DNA of 34,754 nt from Paenibacillus koleovorans NBRC 103111 (GTDB taxonomy: Bacteria; Bacillota; Bacilli; Paenibacillales; NBRC-103111). The notes below the pieces were generated by a model. It was not told where the DNA came from and searched no databases. It saw only the letters and a list, made by a program, of their open reading frames with translations. The stretch spans positions 1 to 34,754 of the forward strand of contig NZ_BIMA01000075.1 in assembly GCF_004000845.1 (NCBI RefSeq), in the 5' to 3' direction. The translations under genes and the position numbers were made by a program. Below are positions 25,036-33,137 of this stretch, in pieces; within the stretch, counting starts at the first letter, position 1, and the number at the start of each line of letters is the position of its first letter.

Positions 25036-25248
25036 TTAGGTCGGGTTAGGCAGCGGGACGAACGGAGTGCCGGGCCCGCTGCCTTGCTGCGCAGTCTCCG
25101 GCGCCGGACCCGTGAACTGACCGGTATTGTATAGATTGGACCGCGACTTGATGATCCCCGCACAGCCAATTTGCAAGATTGAGGAGTTCGTAATGCCCCC
25201 GACCTTCAGTTGCTGAATCATTATGGTTTGATTTACGATGAGATTCAT
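25036..25248 (-). CDS. gerPB: Spore germination/coat protein GerPB
   Basis: 70 residues. MNLIVNQTIMIQQLKVGGITNSSILQIGCAG is the family N-terminus; the tail is Pro/Gly/Gln rich. Its ATG overlaps the stop of gerPA by one base (TAATG). It contains a single Cys (IGCAG) in the usual place of this family. Confidence 0.92.
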   Translation of the reverse strand: MNLIVNQTIMIQQLKVGGITNSSILQIGCAGIIKSRSNLYNTGQFTGPAPETAQQGSGPGTPFVPLPNPT

Positions 25249-25481
25249 TAGGCCTCCACCGTCTTCGGACTGGAATCGACCACGTCCTGATCATTGACTT
25301 TCGAAATACTGGCCGCATTATTCGTCAGCGCCGGGCCGAATGTATCGCCGGTATTGAACGAACCCGCTCCGGCATACGTCTTGGAGGAGCTCACGGGGGA
25401 GATATTGATGGCATCGCCGAATTGTACGACCGAGCTGGGACCGACGCTGAGAATTTTGACATTTCCGACGATAGACGGCAT
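25248..25481 (-). CDS. gerPA: Spore germination/coat protein GerPA
   Basis: 77 residues: begins MPSIVGNVKILSVGPSSVVQ and continues FGDAINISPVSSSKTYAGAG and FNTGDTFGPALTNNAASISKVNDQDVVD. It belongs to the GerPA/GerPF family; position as first gene and linkage to gerPB make it gerPA. ATG 25481 has GGGAGAGG upstream; a longer open frame up to 25685 crosses the promoter and is not coding. GerPF, usually encoded by the sixth gene, is absent, so this may be the only protein of that fold from this operon. Confidence 0.92.
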   Translation of the reverse strand: MPSIVGNVKILSVGPSSVVQFGDAINISPVSSSKTYAGAGSFNTGDTFGPALTNNAASISKVNDQDVVDSSPKTVEA

Positions 25482-25513
25482 GCGAACACCTCTCCCTGGA
25501 AGTCGACATGTAA

Positions 25514-25541
25514 TACAGTATGAGGAAATTCGCCCAGTGGT
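25514..25541 (-). promoter_or_regulatory. Sigma-K promoter of gerP
   Basis: CATACTGTA (25514-25522) is a full match to the sigma-K -10 (CATANNNTA), with AC at 25540-25541 exactly 17 bases upstream. Late mother-cell, sigma-K control of gerP is known in Bacillus. Confidence 0.8.
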
Positions 25542-25562
25542 GCTAATTGAATGGAGAAGCGC

Positions 25563-25590
25563 ACTCCATTTCCGACATTGACATATGATG
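25563..25590 (+). promoter_or_regulatory. Possible sigma-K promoter of the Hsp20-like gene
   Basis: AC (25563-25564), 17 bases, CATATGATG (25582-25590): one mismatch to CATANNNTA. Transcription would begin near 25598, between the promoter and the ribosome site of ATG 25621. It is back to back with the gerP promoter, 21 bases apart. Confidence 0.5.
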
Positions 25591-25620
25591 GAGGGAGAGA
25601 ATCGGATGGGAGGGGTCCAT

Positions 25621-26082
25621 ATGGCGGATTCCGGCAATAAAGATCCATTTGGGATGAATTGGAAACACTTCGAGGAACTGTTCAAGGGCGTATCGGCCTT
25701 TCATTCGGGAAAATCGACCGATTTGGGGTGGGTGGACAAGTTCGTCACCCAGATGTTGAAGCAGGCGATACCGGGGTCCATGGCGCAAACGGTCAAACCG
25801 GCTGCCAAAACGCTCGAGACGGAGGTGTTCGAGACGCACCGGAGCGTGATCGTCCGGATCATGCTGCCGAGCGGGATCAATCCCAGGCAGCTGCAGCTGT
25901 ATGTCAGCTCCCAGAAGCTGCGCATCGAAGGTCCCGAACAGCTGGTGCAAAACGTAAAGCTGCCGGTACCGGTTCAACCACATCTGAATAAAGCGGAATT
26001 TCGCGACGGGATCTTGCAGGTTCAACTCCGCAAGCAGATCAAAAACGAGCGGTTCGAAGAAATTCCGATCCGTTATTCCTGA
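25621..26082 (+). CDS. Hsp20/alpha-crystallin-like protein, probable spore protein
   Basis: 153 residues. The C-terminal 85 residues have the alpha-crystallin beta-sandwich pattern: TEVFETHRSVIVRIMLPSGINPRQLQLYVSSQKLRIEG, then LPVPVQPHLNKAEFRDGILQVQLRK. The N-terminal part is amphipathic (FEELFKGVSAFHSGKS, WVDKFVTQMLKQAIPG). Similar proteins in Bacillus (CotM/CotP, GerT group) are spore coat components; the divergent gerP operon and a sigma-K-like promoter point the same way, but this is inference. ATG 25621 has GGGAGGGG six bases upstream; ATG 25606 and 25585 are in frame. It overlaps the convergent kinase gene by 10 bases. Confidence 0.8.
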   Translation: MADSGNKDPFGMNWKHFEELFKGVSAFHSGKSTDLGWVDKFVTQMLKQAIPGSMAQTVKPAAKTLETEVFETHRSVIVRIMLPSGINPRQLQLYVSSQKLRIEGPEQLVQNVKLPVPVQPHLNKAEFRDGILQVQLRKQIKNERFEEIPIRYS

Positions 26083-27935
26083 GCTGCATGTCCATGGAGA
26101 ATCGGCAATTGAATGACGAACGTCGAGCCGATGCCTTGGCGGCTGGCGACTTGAATAGTGCCGTGGTGGTTCTCTATGATGCTATAGCTGACCATCAGCC
26201 CTAAGCCGGTCCCCTTCTCCTTGGTCGTGAAGAAGGGTTGCCAAATGCTCGCAAGCCTCTCCTCCGGAATGCCGCAGCCTTGATCCTGCACCGAAACGAC
26301 GGCTAGCTGCTGCTTGCGCTCGATACGGACCTGAATTTGGCCTCCGGCGGGCATGGCCTCAATCGCATTTTTGACGAAATTAATGAATACTTGCTTCAAT
26401 TGATTCTCGTCGCACTGGATCGGCAACGGCTCGTTTCCGCAGATCAGCTCGATCACGACATTGTTCAGAATCGCCTGCGGCTCCATGATCGAAGCGACTT
26501 GCCGGAGCAGCTCCCGAACATCCAGCTCTCGGAACGACTTGGCATGCGGCTTGGCCAACAACAGCAGCTCGCTCGTAATGGCCTCGATCCGATTCAGCTC
26601 CGATCGCATGATGCCGATGTAATCCTGCTTGTCCCGCAGTTGACTGGAGAGCAACTGAAGGAACCCTTTGATCGACGTGAGCGGGTTGCGGATCTCGTGG
26701 GCGATGCCCGCGGCCAGCTGGCCGGCCATGAGCAGCTTCTCGGAGCGCAGCATGAGCTCTTCCGCTTCCTTGCGAACCGTAATGTCGCGCGCGACGCTCA
26801 GCATGCTGGTGACTTCGCCGCTGTGAATGTCCCGGATCAAAGTATTCATCGATTCCATCCATACATAGCTGCCGTTCTTATGAATAAACCGGAACGAATG
26901 CAGAGTGGACTCGCTGCCCCGGGCCTGTTGAGAATCGAAGGTTTCGATCATATAGGACAAGTCGTCCGGGTGCACGAACCCCTTGGAGTCCAGACCGAGC
27001 ATCTCCTCTTGCTTGTAGCCGAGCATACGCTCGCATGAGGGTGAGATGTATAGGATCTGACCTTCCAAATCGAGACGGAAGAACAAGTCGAACGTGTTCT
27101 CTTCGATCAATCGATGTTGCTCTCGGCTGGAGCGCAAATTTTCGAGCAGCCGTTTCTCTTCGGTAATGTCTTTGGCGATCCCATAGACGCCGAGCGTCTC
27201 CCGCTCGACCTGAATCGGGAGAAAGTAGATGCGAGCGTCGAGCATCGAACCGTTCTTGTGCAGGATGCGGCCCATGAACTCCTGGGCGGCTCCGGAGACA
27301 GCCTGGCGAAAAAAATCAAGCGCCGTCGGTCGATCGTCCGAACCGATCCGGTTCATGAATAGCGTCTGAAACATCTCGTCCGCCGAGAAGCCTGCAATGC
27401 GCTCGAAAGACCCGTTCATCGTAATGAACCGACCGTGCAGGTCCAATGAAAATACGGCGTCCGGATGATGCTCGAACAGCGACTTGTAGTGCTGCTTGCT
27501 GACGTGAAGCGCACGCTCGAGCATGAATTCCTTGGGGGAGCGCTGCTTGAAATCGCCATGCTCCTGAGGAGCCGGTATAATTTCCTTGAACTGCACCAAA
27601 TAGCCCGTACTATGACCCGAAGGCGTCTCAATCGGATTCCAGTACAAACCGACCTCGGTTGATCCATGTCTATGTATCAGCTTGGCTACTTGCCCGGGCT
27701 TGCTCTCCGCGATACATTCCAGCGGACTGACGATGCGATGCTCGAGCATGAGCAGGACGGGTCCGACCGGTCCCGTTACGAGCCACTCCGCCTCGGTAAA
27801 GCCCGAGAGCATGCATAACGCCGTGTTGACCGCCAGCCAGTTCCCTTCAAGGTCCATCCACCCGGATGCTACAACAGAGATCGCAACAAAGGACTGAAGT
27901 AAAGTTCGCTCCTCTTCCGTTGAAACCAGCTTCAA
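26073..27935 (-). CDS. Soluble sensor histidine kinase with three PAS domains
   Basis: 620 residues with no membrane segment. PAS regions at about 10-120, 148-262 and 272-390, each of the last two ending in the PAC pattern (GIAKDITEEK, SVARDITVRK). HisKA: AGIAHEIRNPLTSIKGFLQLL with phosphoacceptor His413. HATPase: N box VKNAIEAMP (523), G1 DQGCGIP (551-557), F box PFFTTK, G2 GTGLGL (575-580); all complete. The layout resembles the cytoplasmic sporulation kinases of the KinA/KinE group, and no response regulator is encoded beside it, so feeding Spo0F is possible but unproved. The start is TTG 27935, with GGGAGG nine bases upstream. Confidence 0.9.
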   Translation of the reverse strand: MKLVSTEEERTLLQSFVAISVVASGWMDLEGNWLAVNTALCMLSGFTEAEWLVTGPVGPVLLMLEHRIVSPLECIAESKPGQVAKLIHRHGSTEVGLYWNPIETPSGHSTGYLVQFKEIIPAPQEHGDFKQRSPKEFMLERALHVSKQHYKSLFEHHPDAVFSLDLHGRFITMNGSFERIAGFSADEMFQTLFMNRIGSDDRPTALDFFRQAVSGAAQEFMGRILHKNGSMLDARIYFLPIQVERETLGVYGIAKDITEEKRLLENLRSSREQHRLIEENTFDLFFRLDLEGQILYISPSCERMLGYKQEEMLGLDSKGFVHPDDLSYMIETFDSQQARGSESTLHSFRFIHKNGSYVWMESMNTLIRDIHSGEVTSMLSVARDITVRKEAEELMLRSEKLLMAGQLAAGIAHEIRNPLTSIKGFLQLLSSQLRDKQDYIGIMRSELNRIEAITSELLLLAKPHAKSFRELDVRELLRQVASIMEPQAILNNVVIELICGNEPLPIQCDENQLKQVFINFVKNAIEAMPAGGQIQVRIERKQQLAVVSVQDQGCGIPEERLASIWQPFFTTKEKGTGLGLMVSYSIIENHHGTIQVASRQGIGSTFVIQLPILHGHAAQE

Positions 27936-27974
27936 GCTTTTCGCCTCCCGAGCGCATGAGAATCTAGTATTTAT

Positions 27975-28463
27975 TTACCCCGCAACACTAGGCTCAACCA
28001 CCGTGACGGCAGTCAGAACCCCTTGCTCGAATGTACAATGATGATCGACCGGTTGAATCGTATCGAGAAGCGCAGGTAAATAATAAGGCAGGTTGGACGC
28101 GATTCCTTGATTATTAGGATGCAGGACCCACTCTATTGGTTTCCAATCCAAAATGCCTTCCTCGTTGGCCGTAGGCGTCGGTAGAACGCTCGGATCGTTC
28201 AATTCCGCTACGAACGTATACATCCCGCCCGTAGTAACGCCATCGATAGACCAAGTAACCGTACCGGAATATCTGATTTCCGACTCAGCCAGCTCAAGCC
28301 CGGTTTCTTCGTGAATTTCCCGGACGGCCCCTTGCAATGGAGTTTCCCCGGGTTCCAGCTTGCCGCCTACCCCGTTCCAGCGTCCCATCCAGGGAGCCGA
28401 TTGTCGATTCAAAAGCAGAACGGAACCACTGGCATATAGAAAACAGATCGTATATTTCAACAT
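27975..28463 (-). CDS. Nudix hydrolase (MutT-like)
   Basis: 162 residues. The Nudix box GGKLEPGETPLQGAVREIHEETGLEL fits GX5EX7REUXEEXGU at about residues 33-55. The N-terminus MLKYTICFLYASGSVLLLNRQSAPWMGRWNGVGGK resembles Bacillus 8-oxo-dGTP diphosphatases that clean the nucleotide pool, but the substrate cannot be read from the sequence. The start has little Shine-Dalgarno. It lies 39 bases upstream of the kinase gene on the same strand. Confidence 0.9.
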   Translation of the reverse strand: MLKYTICFLYASGSVLLLNRQSAPWMGRWNGVGGKLEPGETPLQGAVREIHEETGLELAESEIRYSGTVTWSIDGVTTGGMYTFVAELNDPSVLPTPTANEEGILDWKPIEWVLHPNNQGIASNLPYYLPALLDTIQPVDHHCTFEQGVLTAVTVVEPSVAG

Positions 28464-28557
28464 GATGCAAGCCGGCCTCGCTCTCCTGTCAACTACATGT
28501 GCATCACTTACTCTCCCTTATGTTACCATAAAGAACACATCGTGGGGAGAGGTAGCG

Positions 28558-29388
28558 CTAGATTTCCCAGTTCTGCCACTCCCGCTTTTGCCTTTCGCGT
28601 TCCTTCAGCCATTCGAGCGTCAAGCTGTACAGCTTCGTTTTGCTTGGGCCGCTTGAGTATGTGTGGTCTCCTTGAAATATCCATTCCAGCTCGCACTGGC
28701 CGTCCTGTCGCATCCAGAATACTTTCTGATAGATGGAGGAATAATCGGACGGGATCGTATCGTCGGATGTCCCGTGAATCAGCAGTACATCACCGCTGAA
28801 TTTCCTCACTTGGGCGAGAGGCTGCACTTCCGCCAGCGACTCGAAGAAAACCGGCTTAAGGCTATAGCCCAAGTAATCGGACTGCCCTTGCTGAATCGCT
28901 TGGTCATACCCGGACTGCCCGACGATACGCACGATGTCGTTGAATGGATGGGCCACAGCCGACCACAACACGAGCGACTTCACGCGTTTGTCTTGCGCAG
29001 CGGTCAGCAAGGCGGCGGCTCCGCCCAAGCTGTGGCCGATCAAGGTGATACGGTCTGCATCTACGTAATCCGCATCCAGCAAATAATCCAGCACCGTCCG
29101 CGTCTGCTCGATCATAGAGCCCAATCCTCCGGAGCCGTAATCCCCGGAGCTCTCTCCACAGCCGGCGAAGTCGAATCGGATGCTGACATAGCCTGCATCG
29201 CTGAACTGCCGAGCCGCGTGGACGAACAGCCGATCGACGCCGATGCGGTTGCCGACGAAGCCGTGGCAGAACACGATCGCCGGGCATCGTTCCAGCGGAA
29301 TGCCGGCGTTCTTGCCGTTGCGGGTCGGGTAATGGATAGTTGCCCGTAGTTGGTCGTCGCGGTAAGGGATCGAAATCGTATGTTCCAT
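28558..29388 (-). CDS. Alpha/beta hydrolase
   Basis: 276 residues from ATG 29388, where GGAGG lies eight bases upstream (ATG 29403 is in frame but has no ribosome site). It is a serine hydrolase of the alpha/beta fold: oxyanion region IVFCHGFVGN, nucleophile elbow IGHSLGG (Ser120), acid in IHGTSDDTIP, and His in QGDHTYSS. FDFAGCGESSG is typical of dienelactone-hydrolase-like or feruloyl-esterase-like members. No signal peptide, so intracellular; substrate unknown. Confidence 0.88.
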   Translation of the reverse strand: MEHTISIPYRDDQLRATIHYPTRNGKNAGIPLERCPAIVFCHGFVGNRIGVDRLFVHAARQFSDAGYVSIRFDFAGCGESSGDYGSGGLGSMIEQTRTVLDYLLDADYVDADRITLIGHSLGGAAALLTAAQDKRVKSLVLWSAVAHPFNDIVRIVGQSGYDQAIQQGQSDYLGYSLKPVFFESLAEVQPLAQVRKFSGDVLLIHGTSDDTIPSDYSSIYQKVFWMRQDGQCELEWIFQGDHTYSSGPSKTKLYSLTLEWLKERERQKREWQNWEI

Positions 29389-29547
29389 GATGATGGCCTC
29401 CATTGCTATTGGTTGATGGACTGGGGTTAGTATGGCTATTTTTAGCGCATAAATAATTCCTATAGGTTTACTATGAATTTATACTTAGTTGCATCCTATC
29501 ATCCCCTTCGTTGTCCTGTCAACGCTGATCTGCCCACCAACGAATGT

Positions 29548-29623
29548 AAAAAAGCCCGGTCCAGCTGCCGTTAAGGCGATAAATCGCTATAACTGCAAAT
29601 CGAGCCGAGCTAAGTTACTGGAC
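29548..29623 (-). terminator. Structured terminator after the oxidoreductase operon
   Basis: Read leftward: GTCCAG (29618-29623) pairs with CTGGAC (29559-29564); inside are a GCGAT/ATCGC hairpin and an AGCTCGG stretch that could pair with CCGGGCT, after which come six T (29548-29553). The fold is larger than a usual intrinsic terminator and may be a repeated element. The rest of the gap to the hydrolase (29389-29547) is AT-rich with nothing recognisable. Confidence 0.5.
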
Positions 29624-29639
29624 ACACCGTATCTTACTG

Positions 29640-30638
29640 CTAACCCCTTACCTTCACCGGCGCCCCCGCTTTCGCGGATTCATACGCCGCTACCGCCACG
29701 GCTGCCGAGCGCAAGCCGTCTTCGCCCGAGATCGGCACGTTCGCTCCGTCGCGAAGCGCTCGGACGAAGTCCCGCACGAGCGGACCGTCCATCCCGTCGC
29801 CCCAGAAGCTGCGCGTCGTCTTGCCGGTCGCGATCGAATAAGCTTCGTTCGCCTGGGCGAACCCGTCGACGCTGATGACGCCATGTGTGCCGATAATCTC
29901 CATCGCCACGTCGCCCGGCCGATTGTAATCGTTCGGCCGCGACCAGCTCGGATCGAGAATACCGATCGCGCCGTTCGAGAACTTCACATGGACCATGCCC
30001 GCATCGTCTATGCCCAGCCCTTCGTTGAACAGCGTATCCACTTCGGCGTATACTTCGACCGGCACGGCGCCCAGAAACCAGTTCATCAAGTCCATCACAT
30101 GCACGGTGTGATCCAGCACGGCGCCACCACCGGACAGCGCCGGCTCGACGAACCAGCGGCCCGGCATACGGCCTCGATTCGTGCCCTTGATCGCTAGAAT
30201 CTCGCCGATCTCGCCTCGGGCGACAGCCGCTTTGGCGTCGATGACCGATGCCAAGTATCGGCAAGGGAATGCCGTCATCAGCTGCACGCCGGAGGCGCGG
30301 CAGACGTCGATCATCTCCTGCATCTGCTCGATCGAGACGCCGAGCGGCTTCTCGCAGAGCACGTGTTTGCCCGCACGCGCCGCATCGGCCGTGAACCGCC
30401 CGTGCCAGGCATTCTCCGAGCAGATGACGACAGCGTCGATCGACTCGGCCAACAAGCTCATGTGATCGTCGTAATAGGGGATGCCGAATTGCTCCACATG
30501 CGCCGAGACGCGGGAATAGTCAGGGTCGTAAATACCGGCGACTTGCACGCCCTCCGTCTTCAACAGCTCCCGCAGGTAGCTGACGGCATGCGAATGGGCG
30601 AAGCTGATCATGCCGATTCGAATGATGCGATCGCTCAT
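29640..30638 (-). CDS. Gfo/Idh/MocA family oxidoreductase (1)
   Basis: 332 residues. NAD(P)-dependent dehydrogenases of this family act on sugars and cyclitols. The start IRIGMISFAHSHAVSYLRELL lacks the classical GxGxxG and has the GMISFAH variant; the cofactor/catalytic motif is VLCEKPLGV with Lys near 98, and GGAVLDHTVHVMDLMNWFLG carries the C-terminal Asp/His pair. ATG 30638 has AGGAGGTG upstream and overlaps the stop of the next upstream gene by four bases (ATGA). Last gene of a three-gene operon. Substrate unknown. Confidence 0.92.
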   Translation of the reverse strand: MSDRIIRIGMISFAHSHAVSYLRELLKTEGVQVAGIYDPDYSRVSAHVEQFGIPYYDDHMSLLAESIDAVVICSENAWHGRFTADAARAGKHVLCEKPLGVSIEQMQEMIDVCRASGVQLMTAFPCRYLASVIDAKAAVARGEIGEILAIKGTNRGRMPGRWFVEPALSGGGAVLDHTVHVMDLMNWFLGAVPVEVYAEVDTLFNEGLGIDDAGMVHVKFSNGAIGILDPSWSRPNDYNRPGDVAMEIIGTHGVISVDGFAQANEAYSIATGKTTRSFWGDGMDGPLVRDFVRALRDGANVPISGEDGLRSAAVAVAAYESAKAGAPVKVRG

Positions 30639-31654
30639 CGGCGCACCTCCTGAGAGACGGATTGGCCGGTCGACGCTGACGACAACCGTACCGGCAGACC
30701 GGTCTCCAGCGATTGGGCCGCCGCATAGGCGATCCGCACCGCCGTCACACCGTCCTGCGCGGTCACGAGCGGCTCGTCGCCGGATCGGATGCAAGCCAGA
30801 AATTGCTCAAGCTGAATGGAGAACGGATCCTTGAGCGCCGGCCGCAGCGGGAAACCGACGCCCCGCGTCGCCGTGCCTTCCGGATCGGCTTGCTGAATGA
30901 CGAGCGAGCGGCTCGTCTGGCTGTCGAACCGGAGCACGCCGCCGGTACCTGCCAGCTCGACCTGCGTCAAGAACGGGCCCGGATAGCCCCAATGCGCTTC
31001 CACATTTGCAATCGCGCCACTGGCGAAACGCAACGTAACCGAAGCATAGATGACACCTTCGGATTTGCGCTCCGCCGCGTACACGGTCCGTACTTCGCCT
31101 AGTGTCCAAGCGAGGAAATCCAGGTCGTGGATCATCAGATCGAAGACGATGCCGCCGCTCCTGGTCACGTCCGCATACCAGCTCCCTGAGACGGGATGTT
31201 TGCTCGCGCGTTTGGCATGAGCGACGCCGATTCGGCCGGCCACGCCGGCCGCGGTCTGCGCCTTGAGCTGCGCATACTCAGGGAAGTAGCGCAGCACATG
31301 TGCGGCGAACAGGCGGACGCCCGCCCGCTCGCAGGCGAGACGCATCTCCTCGGCATCATCCGGGTTAAGCGCCAGCGGCTTCTCGCAAATAATATGTTTG
31401 CCGTGAGCTGCCGCGAGCAGCACCACTTCTTTGTGCAGATGCGTGGGCAGCGTTACGCAGACGACGTCCGCTTCCGCCTTCTCGAACAGCTCTTCCCAGG
31501 AACGGTACGGCGTCGCGCCATACTGCTCGGCCAGCTCCAACAGCGGCCCTTCCGATCGGTTGGCCAGCGCGGTAAGCTGGGCATCCTGCATGCTCGCGAA
31601 CCGTTCCGCATACAGCTTGCCCATCGTGCCGCAGCCGATGATCGCTATTTTCAT
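30635..31654 (-). CDS. Gfo/Idh/MocA family oxidoreductase (2)
   Basis: 339 residues. It has a standard Rossmann start (IAIIGCGTMGKLYAERFA), the motif IICEKPLAL, and GGIVFDLMIHDLDFLAWTLG with the Asp/His pair. It differs clearly from its neighbour, so the two are not a recent duplication. It overlaps both neighbours by four bases (ATGA at each junction), which makes the three proteins translationally coupled. Probably two successive redox steps on a sugar or cyclitol. Confidence 0.93.
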   Translation of the reverse strand: MKIAIIGCGTMGKLYAERFASMQDAQLTALANRSEGPLLELAEQYGATPYRSWEELFEKAEADVVCVTLPTHLHKEVVLLAAAHGKHIICEKPLALNPDDAEEMRLACERAGVRLFAAHVLRYFPEYAQLKAQTAAGVAGRIGVAHAKRASKHPVSGSWYADVTRSGGIVFDLMIHDLDFLAWTLGEVRTVYAAERKSEGVIYASVTLRFASGAIANVEAHWGYPGPFLTQVELAGTGGVLRFDSQTSRSLVIQQADPEGTATRGVGFPLRPALKDPFSIQLEQFLACIRSGDEPLVTAQDGVTAVRIAYAAAQSLETGLPVRLSSASTGQSVSQEVRR

Positions 31655-32958
31655 TTATGTCCCTCCGTCTCCACGCCGGCAGGCGCTACCAGCGCCGCGA
31701 TCGCGGCTTTCACATCCGCTTCTATGGCCGGCTCCAGCATCGCTGGCATATGGAAATAATAAGTCGACGAATCAGCTTCATACCCGTTGAGACGCAGCTG
31801 GTATTCCATCGGGACGTACCCGATCATACCGTTGGAGTAGCCCATGGGCAGCACATTCGGCGAAAGCGCCTTCGCATACAGCCCGTATTCGACGACGACT
31901 TCTGCGTTCATGGCGAGCAGCTGCAGCCCTTCTGCGACATCGAGGCGCACAACCTCAAGCGGCAGCTTGGAGACACGGGAATCGCCCTTGCGGAGCATCT
32001 CTTCCGCCCACTCGTCGTAAGGCGATTCCCCCGCGCCTGCAATCGTCTCCAACTTCTCGCGCGATGCGAGCGGCCGCAGCGCCAGCGGCACGACAAGCCG
32101 ATTGCCGGACAGCCGCATCGGCGCCAATGGTTTCATCGGTCCTTGCAAGACATCTCGAACGCTGACCGCCAGCCGGTCGCCGAAGAAGGCGATCGCCTGG
32201 AACCCGCTCCACTCGGCCGGCGCCTGCTCCCGATAGATGTTGATATCCGCACAGCAGCCTTGCAGGAACAGACAGACGGTGCCGTCCATCTCGCTCTCCA
32301 ACTGCTCCATGGCATGTCCGGTAAATTCAGAGGACAGCTCATTCGCGCTCGTAGTGACCGGGTGACATGTGTAATGAACGAACAATGCCTTCGCCGCACC
32401 CGATCCCTTAACGAAACGAACTACGGTCACGTTAGGGTCGGCGATACCGTCTTCAAACGCTCCGCCGAACACCTTGCCGTCAACATACTTGCGCCGCTGC
32501 ACGCCGATGCTGCAGCTGCCTTGGCCTCGCTCTACCGTAACCGGTTCCAAATTGGAAGCGGCTTCTTCTACGGCGGCATACAGCTTCGCCTCCAATTGAT
32601 CGACGTAATCGGCGTCCGCTCTGCCCAGCAGCCGGTGAAACCGGAAGCTGGACTGAGGTCCGGAATGGCTGTGCGTCGCATTCAGAATAATCGTCTCCGG
32701 CTTCAGTCCCCACCGCTCCTTGAGCGTACGGCGGATGGTCTCCATCCGGTCGCTTCCCCACCAGAGCAAGTCGGCGGACACAATAAGCGCTTGCTTCGGC
32801 TCGCCGAAGCCGTTCGATTGGCGGAGCAGCACCACCCTCAAATGAATATCGCTGCGAACCCGTTCATAAGGCAAATTGTTCCTTACCGCAAATCCCGACA
32901 GCGGAACGGCTTGCTCGGGAGTAATTTTCACTTTCGCGCAGCCAACCTGCAGCTCCAT
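31651..32958 (-). CDS. Neutral/alkaline ceramidase N-terminal-domain-like hydrolase
   Basis: 435 residues. It starts MELQVGCAKVKITPEQAVPLSGFAVR, the usual opening of the neutral ceramidase N-terminal domain family. Metal His are visible in NATHSHSGPQ and VHYTCHPV. At the place where true ceramidases have the nucleophilic Ser (QSN.GD) this protein reads LQGCCADINIYRE, so that Ser is missing. No signal peptide: cytoplasmic. Operon context with two sugar-type dehydrogenases suggests a hydrolase or lyase acting on a small polyol-like substrate, not a sphingolipid. ATG 32958 has GGGGAAG upstream. Confidence 0.8.
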   Translation of the reverse strand: MELQVGCAKVKITPEQAVPLSGFAVRNNLPYERVRSDIHLRVVLLRQSNGFGEPKQALIVSADLLWWGSDRMETIRRTLKERWGLKPETIILNATHSHSGPQSSFRFHRLLGRADADYVDQLEAKLYAAVEEAASNLEPVTVERGQGSCSIGVQRRKYVDGKVFGGAFEDGIADPNVTVVRFVKGSGAAKALFVHYTCHPVTTSANELSSEFTGHAMEQLESEMDGTVCLFLQGCCADINIYREQAPAEWSGFQAIAFFGDRLAVSVRDVLQGPMKPLAPMRLSGNRLVVPLALRPLASREKLETIAGAGESPYDEWAEEMLRKGDSRVSKLPLEVVRLDVAEGLQLLAMNAEVVVEYGLYAKALSPNVLPMGYSNGMIGYVPMEYQLRLNGYEADSSTYYFHMPAMLEPAIEADVKAAIAALVAPAGVETEGHK

Positions 32959-33137
32959 ATCTTCCCCGCCTCTCGACGCATATGAGTATAGCATTCCAGC
33001 TATTATACTACGGGACAGGGCGATACAATGTATGCCAAATCCAATATTGGAGAAGACATTTTATTAAGCAAAATCTGTAGAAAATGATACAATAAGAGTA
33101 CAACTATCGTATTACGATCAAGTAGAGGGGGAAGCTT
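32959..33137. promoter_or_regulatory. Divergent promoter region of the ceramidase-like operon and araC-like gene
   Basis: Leftward a good -10 TATAAT (33002-33007 region) is present with a poor -35. Rightward GATACAAT near 33086-33093 may be a -10. Two palindromes lie between: CCAATATTGG (33041-33050) and ATCGTA-T-TACGAT (33106-33118), the latter just before the regulator's ribosome site. They are candidates for binding of the AraC-type regulator or its own control. Confidence 0.45.

Noticed and set aside
31657-32985. Rightward 442-codon open frame opposite the ceramidase-like gene
   Set aside because: Exact antisense shadow; the leftward frame has the family motifs and coupled junctions.
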